Assembly: GCA_900551945.1 (NCBI GenBank)
Contig: URYE01000053.1
Span: 1 to 19,341, forward strand
Direction: 5' to 3'
Length of the DNA: 19,341 nt
Source: an uncultured Eubacterium sp.
GTDB taxonomy: Bacteria > Bacillota > Clostridia > Lachnospirales > Lachnospiraceae
Under the pieces are notes generated by a model. That model saw only the letters and a program-made list of their open reading frames with translations, did no database searches and was not told where the DNA came from. The stretch's first letter is position 1; every line of letters starts with the position of its first letter. The position numbers and the translations under genes were made by a program. Positions 1 to 6,125 of this stretch are shown here, in pieces.

Positions 1-30
1 TACCATAAGAAATATATTTATGGGCTTTTT
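1..30 (+). terminator. Right half of a terminator hairpin cut by the window edge
   Basis: The first 30 bases hold AAATATATTTATGGGCT followed by a TTTTTT run. Nearly the same arm (AAATATATTTATGGCT) forms the right half of a complete inverted repeat at 8086-8150. By analogy this is the 3' arm and U-tract of a plus-strand terminator for a gene left of the window. The left arm is outside, so pairing cannot be seen. Confidence 0.45.
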
Positions 31-139
31 TATTTGTCGAACTCACGTTAAATTATTTACTTTTAAGGATAAAAAAGATAAGATGTATTATATTAACCAA
101 TTAGTCTTAATAGACTGTATTATTATAATAGGAGTATAT

Positions 140-1201
140 ATAACATTTGAAACTAATTTTTTTAAGAAAGAAATAAGAGATAATTTTGAAATTACTGAAA
201 TGATGAAAAGAGCATGGGCTGCGCAAATGGAAGTACTTCAAGTGGTTGCAGAAATATGTGATAAAAATAATTTGCAATACTTTGCTGACTGGGGTACTTT
301 ATTAGGAGCGGTCCGACATAAAGGCTTTATTCCGTGGGATGATGATATTGATATATGCTTAAAAAGAGAAGATTATAATCAATTAATTAATATATTGCCA
401 AGTCAATTACCATATGGATTTGTAGTGGCTGGAATGTATGCATCATCTGAACGATTAAGAATGGCAGCATATGTTCCTCAGTTGCGTGTTATTGCAGATG
501 AAACATTATGGAATTTTAATGATTATATGAAATATTTTCACGGTTTTCCTTATCAACGAGTAGGAATTGATATTTTCCCATTAGATTATATACCTAAAGA
601 AGATGAATTAGCACAGTTACAAAAATTAATAATTCAACAAGGCATTATTATTTTAAGAGATTGGGATACTATAGAAAAGTCTGGTCAATTAACAACTGCA
701 TTAAAAAACTATGGAAATTTATGTGGTATACAAATAGAAATAAAAGAAAATATCAAAAATTATCTATGGAAACTAATAGATAATGTTACATCTCTATATC
801 ATAAAGATGAAGCTGAATATATGACTAATTATTCAATGTGGCTTAATATTGATAATTATAAATTAAAAAAAGAATGGTATGATAAAACTGTTATGCTTCC
901 TTTTGAAAATATAAAAATTGCCGCTCCTATGATGTACCACGAGGTATTAACAGCACAGTTTGGTGACTATATGATACCAACACAAGGGGCTACTAAACAC
1001 GGATACCCATTTTATGGTAATATGGAAAACGAACTTAAAAAGCAAATAAAAGCTACAGGTTTTAAAGGTAGTATTGATGAATTTTGCCGTGCTGTTTCTA
1101 GCGGAGAATTATCAGTTTTAAAAAAACTTCAAACTAATGTAATATTAATTACTCAGTTTGAAGTTTTGTATAATCAACTATTATTAATATACCTTATATA
1201 A
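140..1201 (+). CDS. licD: LicD-family phosphotransferase, copy 1 (apparent ATA start)
   Basis: LicD-type enzymes have a nucleotidyltransferase-like fold and transfer phosphocholine or related groups from a CDP-activated donor to surface glycans; they act in the cytoplasm. The signature GTLLGAVRHKGFIPWDDDID lies at residues 52-71, with the catalytic Asp cluster WDDDID intact. The protein aligns from its first residue with the second LicD gene at 9570-10487: in both, FFK falls at residues 7-9. In the copy at 9570 the first codon is ATG; here it is ATA at 140-142, five bases after AGGAG (130-134). In-frame ATGs at 20 and 83 exist, but they add residues with no counterpart, lie near terminator sequence and have no well-spaced ribosome site. 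The C-terminus runs about 45 residues past the usual PFY ending. The last 18 bases overlap the convergent gene. It may be poorly translated or silent. Confidence 0.8.
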   Translation: MTFETNFFKKEIRDNFEITEMMKRAWAAQMEVLQVVAEICDKNNLQYFADWGTLLGAVRHKGFIPWDDDIDICLKREDYNQLINILPSQLPYGFVVAGMYASSERLRMAAYVPQLRVIADETLWNFNDYMKYFHGFPYQRVGIDIFPLDYIPKEDELAQLQKLIIQQGIIILRDWDTIEKSGQLTTALKNYGNLCGIQIEIKENIKNYLWKLIDNVTSLYHKDEAEYMTNYSMWLNIDNYKLKKEWYDKTVMLPFENIKIAAPMMYHEVLTAQFGDYMIPTQGATKHGYPFYGNMENELKKQIKATGFKGSIDEFCRAVSSGELSVLKKLQTNVILITQFEVLYNQLLLIYLI

Positions 1202-2896
1202 AATACTTACTGTTATATCGCCTTCTGACCATCCTTCAATATTACCTTCTGTTATATCTCCTTGTATATAAAAACCTGAAATATTGTTATTAGAATTAAC
1301 TCCGCCTAATTCCATAATATAAACATTTGGATTATCTCCATTGTTAAGCTTATATTTATTACCATTATTATCTACAAGATATAACACACATGGAGGTTCA
1401 TCTGTAGCACTTTGTTTTTTTACATTTACCTTAAAATTAATAATATTAATATCCACTTCATCTTCTGAGCTATTTTCAAAACTTACATAATTAGAGTAAA
1501 TATTAGTATCACCATTGATTTTATATGGGTCAACAACTATTGACACTTTAGTTGGAACACTCACCATAATATCCTTGGCATTAGTTGTTTCTGTACTTTC
1601 AACATTTTCTGTTTCTTTTGATATTTCTTTTTGTGTTTCATTATATACAAAAGTTTCTTCAGGTCTTGTAATTGTTGCACTTTCTGTTGCCTTTGTTGTG
1701 TTGTCTATTATAGACTGTGTTTCTTTTGCTGTTGCACTTTCTACAGCCCTTGCTTTATTATCTGTTGTAGATTGTGTCTCTTTTGCTGTTGTACTTTCTA
1801 CAGCTGTTGTTGTATTTTCTGTTGTAGATTGTGTTTCTTTTGCTATTGTACTCTCTACAGACTTTGTTGTATCATCATTTTTTGTTGTACTAACTTCTTC
1901 TTTAGTACTTATCTGCTCTGATGTACTTGTTTCTTGTGTTGTAGTTTCATCTTTTAAAACTTCTACATTCACATAAAATCTCATCTGATTATCACTAATA
2001 AAATACTCATTCAATAATGAAAAATCATAATTTATTGTATCTTCTATATTGACTATTATTGGACTAATAACAGTGCCTGCACTAGGAGTAGCGTTTTCAT
2101 CTTCCCACATAAGATTTCCATAAGGAATTGCTTCATAAGTTAATTCAACATCTTTTAAAGACTGTCCTTCTTTAATTGTTGATAAAGTAACTTTTGGTAA
2201 TTCTGTTACAATAACCTTATTGACAGCTACGTCTATATTTTCTGCAAATTGTTGGACTAAATCTGCACCAGATACTTCATCTTTATGTTTTATTACAAAT
2301 TGAAATACATCAGAGTATTCACCAGCTTGTAACCCTTTTTTTAAATTAAAATCAAGCTGTGTTCTTGAAGCTGGCATAATAATATAATTCTGGAATAATT
2401 CTGAATTATAATCATATATATTATTACTTGAAAAACCTGTTGAAACTAATTCAATTGGCTCTGTCAATGTATTTATAAAAGCTATACTTCCCATCTCAAA
2501 TGTATCATATCCATACACAAAATCTTGATTTGTAAATACAGACATATATACACCATCAATCAACTGCTTTACAGCTACTAGTTCAACATTTATATCACTT
2601 TTAGGCATTTGAAAGGTAATAATATTATTATCATAAGTATAATCAATTGAATTACCTTGACCATCTATTACATTCATAGTGTATAACGAATAATCCGTTT
2701 CCAACTGTACGGCACAATTCACTATATCGCCTGCTTCGACAACAAGTTCCTTTTCTGCAATAATTCCTTTAGATGAATTAATTTGTATATTATATTCATC
2801 TTTTATCGCAAAAACATTATTTGTACCAAAAAATACTATAAGAATAAGAAATGGTATCAATGTAACTATCGTTTTAAATAACGTACCTTTTTTCAT
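1184..2896 (-). CDS. Secreted Ser/Thr-rich surface protein, 570 aa
   Basis: No named family is recognised. Residues 1-30 form a Sec signal peptide ending VFA. Residues 35-110 resemble the small beta repeats of Gram-positive adhesins (closing motif ITFQMPKSDINVELVA). Residues 230-290 resemble the GQSL...W...P repeat seen in gut Clostridia surface proteins. Residues 317-440 are a Thr/Ser/Glu-rich stalk with three 19-residue tandem repeats (348-404, core AKETQS). Residues 441-570 are homologous to the 238-residue exported protein at 3300-4016: both have a VPT...I..(D/N)P(Y/F)K strand, an N-(E/S)-S-(E/D) turn, an (F/Y)..GD motif, and a final W...D.I.V tail. There is no LPXTG motif and no C-terminal membrane anchor, so attachment is unknown. 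AGGAGG precedes the ATG at good spacing. It lies beyond a hairpin from the 182/238 pair, so it is probably transcribed separately. Confidence 0.85.
   Translation of the reverse strand: MKKGTLFKTIVTLIPFLILIVFFGTNNVFAIKDEYNIQINSSKGIIAEKELVVEAGDIVNCAVQLETDYSLYTMNVIDGQGNSIDYTYDNNIITFQMPKSDINVELVAVKQLIDGVYMSVFTNQDFVYGYDTFEMGSIAFINTLTEPIELVSTGFSSNNIYDYNSELFQNYIIMPASRTQLDFNLKKGLQAGEYSDVFQFVIKHKDEVSGADLVQQFAENIDVAVNKVIVTELPKVTLSTIKEGQSLKDVELTYEAIPYGNLMWEDENATPSAGTVISPIIVNIEDTINYDFSLLNEYFISDNQMRFYVNVEVLKDETTTQETSTSEQISTKEEVSTTKNDDTTKSVESTIAKETQSTTENTTTAVESTTAKETQSTTDNKARAVESATAKETQSIIDNTTKATESATITRPEETFVYNETQKEISKETENVESTETTNAKDIMVSVPTKVSIVVDPYKINGDTNIYSNYVSFENSSEDEVDINIINFKVNVKKQSATDEPPCVLYLVDNNGNKYKLNNGDNPNVYIMELGGVNSNNNISGFYIQGDITEGNIEGWSEGDITVSILYKVY
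1685..1855 (-). repeat. Three tandem 57-bp in-frame repeats in the stalk of the 570-aa protein
   Basis: The encoded residues 348-404 are three 19-residue units, each starting ES(T/A) with an AKETQS core and an N at unit position 14. The repeats are diverged at DNA level but keep the frame. Copy number could change by slipped mispairing and alter stalk length. Confidence 0.75.
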
Positions 2897-3003
2897 AATT
2901 AGCCTCCTTACCTAAAGTACTTGGGTTCCTTATCTTAAATATATATTTATTTACTGCAAATCATATCTTTGCAAAACTGATTTTTCTATTTATCTTTTGT
3001 TTT

Positions 3004-3032
3004 ATTATAACATTATTTCACTTTATTTTCCA
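3004..3032 (-). promoter_or_regulatory. Candidate sigma-A promoter for the 570-aa gene
   Basis: On the minus strand TGGAAA (3027-3032) is followed after 17 bases by TATAAT (3004-3009). The -10 box is perfect and the -35 matches four of six positions. The leader would be about 100 bases. In sequence this AT-rich a chance match is a real possibility. Confidence 0.35.
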
Positions 3033-3173
3033 CATGATTTTTAATAAAATAATACTATTTATAATTTTAGTATACATAATAATATTCAACTCAACTCAAT
3101 TTCCCACAAAAATATACATATATATTCTTACAACTTATTGAAAATTTATCTTAGAAAGAATTAAAACTATATA

Positions 3174-3221
3174 ATAAAAGTGTATTAATAAAAAATACCT
3201 CTTTTATTAATACACTTTTAT
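3174..3221. terminator. 20-bp perfect hairpin after the 238-aa gene
   Basis: Left arm AAAAGTGTATTAATAAAA (3176-3193) pairs perfectly with 3202-3219 around an 8-base loop, and two more base pairs extend it outward. It lies 80 bases beyond the stop of the minus-strand 238-residue gene and before the 570-residue gene. T-rich stretches lie on both sides, so it could stop transcription in either direction. The minus-strand U-tract is short. Confidence 0.7.
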
Positions 3222-3299
3222 ATAATATATTTTATTTTTGCTTATTGCTATTTTTAATATTTATATTTGAACATTTTGCAAATATAGTTTAAAAACTAT

Positions 3300-4016
3300 T
3301 TATTCAGCTGCTACCTGTGGTGTAAATGTTAACTTTAATGTAACATTAATTGTATCACTAGCTGTCCATGGATCATCTGTAGTTGCCTTTGTAGATGTAT
3401 CTGTCTTTGTAGGATTTGCTACTACATCGCCACCTATCTTAAACTTTGCTTCTGCAGTAGAATCATCTTTCTTACCTAAAGTAATAATATTTGTCTTAGA
3501 TGCTGCCTTAGTCTTAGTATCACTAGCAGCTATACCAGGAATAGCCATCTGAGTTGCTGCCTTTGCATCATATTTTTCTGCAAAAGTAGCATTCTTATCA
3601 ACTACTTCTAAGTACATAAATGCTGTCTTAGCTGTTACCTTTCCACCTGATGTAGAAGTTGTTGCAAGTGTAACTCCTTCTGAAGGTTCAGCTTTTAATT
3701 CTGCAACATTAACTGCTACTGCTACATCACTTTCATTTTTAATAGATTGTTCTGCTGAAATAACCTGACTCTTATTTGGTGTAGTTATACTAGCACTTGT
3801 ATACTCCATCTTAAATGGATTAATTATAATATCAGCTGATGTAGGAACTGTTACCTTAATATTAGGTGAATTTACTGTAGATGTACCTGTTATTTCTTTA
3901 CCTGTTGCTAAACCTGCTATATCTGTTATATTTTGATCATCAGCAAATGCTAATACTGATGAACTTAATACTAAAGTTGTTGCCAAAGCTGCTGCCATTA
4001 ATTTTCTTCTAATCAT
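3300..4016 (-). CDS. Secreted beta-rich protein, 238 aa, candidate surface fibre or pilin-like subunit
   Basis: The family is not recognised. The signal peptide is clear: positive start MIRRK, hydrophobic residues 7-23, then AFA as a likely cleavage site near residue 25. The mature protein is rich in Thr, Ala, Val and Lys, with alternating beta-strand patterns and no cysteine. KVTVPTSADIIINPF (54-68), the turn KNESDVAVAVNV (93-104), KFKIGGD (191-197) and the final PWTASDTINVTLKLTFTP are matched at the C-terminus of the 570-residue protein. There is no sortase motif. AAGGAGG sits eight bases before the ATG. The gene follows the 182-residue gene by 67 bases with no terminator between, so the two probably share one transcript from the sigma-D-like promoter. 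Small size and abundance-type composition suggest a structural subunit; this is inference. Confidence 0.85.
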   Translation of the reverse strand: MIRRKLMAAALATTLVLSSSVLAFADDQNITDIAGLATGKEITGTSTVNSPNIKVTVPTSADIIINPFKMEYTSASITTPNKSQVISAEQSIKNESDVAVAVNVAELKAEPSEGVTLATTSTSGGKVTAKTAFMYLEVVDKNATFAEKYDAKAATQMAIPGIAASDTKTKAASKTNIITLGKKDDSTAEAKFKIGGDVVANPTKTDTSTKATTDDPWTASDTINVTLKLTFTPQVAAE

Positions 4017-4083
4017 AGTTTCTTCCTCCTTGAATAATAAAACTTATATTTGCAAAAATAAAATAATTACTAAATTCATAATA

Positions 4084-4632
4084 CTACTCTTCAACTATAA
4101 GCGTTAAACCTACATTAACTTGAGCATGTATTGTCTCTTTATCTTCTTCAACTTGGTTATAGACCAATGTTCCTTCATATGTACCAGGCTCTATCTTCTT
4201 AGTAACCTGAAATTCTTCTATACGGCTACCTATCGGAATTAATCCTGAACGGAAAATCTCTTCTTGTGTATCATCTCTATATAAAACCATATACATATCA
4301 TAATTATTTTTGATGTCATTACCTAGATAACATGCAAAATTTATTCCATCTGTACTAACAGCTTGATTTTTCATAGATAAAGTCATCTGACCTTCTTTTG
4401 CTTTTTCATATAACTTATCAACTGCATCTTGTAACTTCTCAGGGTCATCAGCTATAACACGTGCTTCGTATTGTAATCCACTGCTCCTACTGGTTTCTTC
4501 TTCTTTATTGTTATCATTTTTACCGTTAAGAACAAAGAATAATACAACACCTATTAATACCACTGCAAGTATTGCTATAATAATAACAAGTATCTTACTA
4601 TTAGAACCACTTGCCTTTTTTTTATCTTCCAC
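4084..4632 (-). CDS. Membrane-anchored extracytoplasmic protein, 182 aa
   Basis: The family is not recognised. A charged N-terminus (EDKKKASGSNSK) is followed by one strongly hydrophobic segment at about residues 14-35, then a polar linker (NGKNDNNKEEE) and an extracellular domain of about 130 residues. This is the layout of a single-pass protein with its domain outside. The domain shows beta-strand alternation, including EEFQVTKKIEPGTYEGTLVY and a final ending HAQVNVGLTLIVEE. The end recalls the last strand of the 238-residue protein, but this is weak. The start is GTG, 12 bases after GGAGG; the long spacing makes it uncertain. It is the first gene behind the sigma-D-like promoter at 4669-4695, and the secreted 238-residue protein follows. 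It could anchor or guide that protein. Confidence 0.8.
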   Translation of the reverse strand: MEDKKKASGSNSKILVIIIAILAVVLIGVVLFFVLNGKNDNNKEEETSRSSGLQYEARVIADDPEKLQDAVDKLYEKAKEGQMTLSMKNQAVSTDGINFACYLGNDIKNNYDMYMVLYRDDTQEEIFRSGLIPIGSRIEEFQVTKKIEPGTYEGTLVYNQVEEDKETIHAQVNVGLTLIVEE

Positions 4633-4668
4633 GATAAAATGTTTCCTCCTTGATTTTTTATAACCTAT

Positions 4669-4695
4669 ATATCGACCTATATAATAAAAACTTTA
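4669..4695 (-). promoter_or_regulatory. Sigma-D (FliA-type) promoter for the 182/238 gene pair
   Basis: On the minus strand TAAAGTTT (4688-4695) is followed after 13 bases by CGATAT (4669-4674). The flagellin promoter at 15342-15368 has the same two boxes with exactly the same spacing; only the base before CGATAT differs (T here, C there). The predicted start site is about 30 bases before the GTG. Three T-runs at 4709-4715, 4718-4723 and 4728-4733 lie just upstream, roughly one helical turn apart, as in bent or UP-like DNA. Confidence 0.7.
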
Positions 4696-4770
4696 GTACT
4701 GAATTCTATTTTTTTAATTTTTTCAAATTTTTTATATTATGTCATAAATGTCATATTTTTTAACAAGTTG

Positions 4771-4836
4771 GCTTATTATGTTTGAAACAAACTTTATATT
4801 TAATATATCTTATATAATTATACTTACATAATAAGC
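4771..4836. repeat. Inverted repeat at the end of the broken flagellin gene
   Basis: GCTTATTATGT (4771-4781) pairs with ACATAATAAGC (4826-4836), which includes the stop codon of the broken flagellin. The 44-base loop is long and no good U-tract follows. It may be a weak terminator for that minus-strand gene. Confidence 0.4.
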
Positions 4837-5909
4837 TTTAATATATTCTCATCATATTGAAAAGTATGTGAAAGCATTGCTGTTGCACTATTGTCGAGAA
4901 TTGACTGTTTTGAATACTTTATCATTTCTTTAGCATAATCTGTATCACGAAGCTTAGACTCCGCATTTTGTGTATTTTCACTTGTATTCAAGCTGACTTT
5001 ACTCTCATGTTCAAGACGATTATTTATAGCACCATAATAAGACCTTATACTATTTACTCTTTTAATTGAAGCATCTAGTGTAGAAATAGAACCACTAGCG
5101 CTAGCGCAGTCTAATACATTTACCTTATCAAGATTGAAATCACTTGATGAAAGGTTATACAATCTTACAGCAAGTGCATTCCCTTCCATTGAACCTGATT
5201 GTATCATTATATATTCAGGTTGATGTTCTATTACATGGCTTTGTATATCTTTTGATATTGTTACATCTGTTGTATCTGTATTTCTCAATGTATTAGTTGT
5301 TGTATCAATCTGGGAAGTAATTGTTTTATAGCTTTCACTACCATACTGGTCTGTTCCAAGTTTTTCTTCTGTTGTTGCATAAGATGTAATAGGTCCATCT
5401 ACATACAAACCTTCTTTCCCTGCGTTATTTTCATTAATCGTAGGTCGTACTACTTCTTGATAGGACCTTGTATCATATTCTGCTATAATTACATCTTTTG
5501 CTTTAAATATATCATGTTCATTAAATGTTGTATGAGCAAATACTCTATCTATCTCACTCGTTAATTGCATTATCTCTTTTTGAATTGCCTCTCTATCTTG
5601 CGCTGTATTAGTATCACTAGCACCTTGTACTGCCAACTCGCGCTGTCTTTATAACATATTAGTAACTTCATCCAAAGCTCCATCTGCAACATTAATAAGA
5701 GAAATACCATCTTGTATATTTCTTACTGACTGATTAAGTCCCCTTATCTGCCATCTCATCTTTTCTGATATAGAGAGTCCTGCGGCATCATCAGCGGCTG
5801 TATTTATTTTGTAACCAGAGGCAAGTTTTTTACTAGTTTTTTGCATAAAAATATTATTCTTACTTTTTACATAACAAATATTTAAAGCAGCAACACCATC
5901 TATTCTCAC
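4824..5909 (-). pseudogene. Second flagellin gene, broken by an in-frame stop
   Basis: The reading frame is flagellin from end to end apart from a TAA at 5649-5651. Before the stop, RIDGVAALN, LASGYKINTAADDAAGLSIS and DGISLINVADGAL are the conserved N-terminal helices. After it come ELAVQGASDTNT, then GAINNRLEH and ESKLRDTDYAKEMIKYSK, the C-terminal helix region. The main flagellin has Q88 (LQR) at the stop position, so one CAA-to-TAA change explains the break. The likely start is GTG at 5909, seven bases after GGAGG; an ATG at 5927 precedes the ribosome site. An insert of about 80 residues in the middle and a worn C-terminal end (ILKLIM instead of VLSLLQ) set it apart from the main flagellin. 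No sigma-D site is visible upstream. It was probably a minor flagellin, now lost. Confidence 0.85.
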
Positions 5910-6125
5910 ATACTCACCTCCAGACATTATCTAATAATACACAATTTTTAAAATTTTCATAGTATATTATTCTCATTATATTATAATCGTCAATAGTTAT
6001 GATAATAATAATACTTTTTATATTTGTATATCAATATTTATTATGATATATTTACAAAGTATTATAAAAACCTATGTAAAACATCAATATAACATCTAAC
6101 AATAAATAATGGAGGAGAATTTTAT
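5910..6125. other. Divergent intergenic region
   Basis: This AT-rich stretch separates the broken flagellin from the methyltransferase gene. No small gene or RNA is seen. It should hold promoters for both directions; only the minus-strand candidate at 5964-5993 can be pointed to. GGAGGAG before 6126 is the methyltransferase ribosome site. Confidence 0.6.
5964..5993 (-). promoter_or_regulatory. Candidate sigma-A promoter for the broken flagellin
   Basis: Minus strand TTGACG (5988-5993), 18 bases, then TAATAT (5964-5969). The -35 matches five of six and the -10 four of six. If right, this flagellin was driven by the housekeeping factor rather than sigma-D. Confidence 0.35.

Larger units (their letters stand above)
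2897..3299. other. Non-coding AT-rich gap of about 400 bases
   Basis: No credible gene is seen. It holds the leader and a candidate promoter of the 570-residue gene, the 3174-3221 hairpin, and two copies of an 8-base palindrome TTTGCAAA (2968-2975 and 3275-3282). A third copy is at 4049-4056, upstream of the 238-residue gene. Confidence 0.7.

Noticed and set aside
20..139. In-frame N-terminal extensions of LicD copy 1 from ATG 20 or ATG 83
   Set aside because: The first lies in terminator sequence, neither has a well-spaced ribosome site, and neither has a counterpart in the paralogue. The ATA at 140 fits better, although annotation software may choose 83.
1685..1855. CRISPR-like array
   Set aside because: The repeats are contiguous in-frame coding units with no unique spacers. 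No array or cas gene was found in the window.
1515..1976. Long plus-strand open frames (also 1631-1921) opposite the 570-aa gene
   Set aside because: They are antisense to the Thr-rich repeat stalk, consist of low-complexity Val/Ser or Cys/Phe runs, and have no good ribosome site.
5910..6125. Sigma-D promoter for the broken flagellin
   Set aside because: No CCGATAT-like box at correct spacing from a TAAA box was found; only a sigma-A-like candidate is present.
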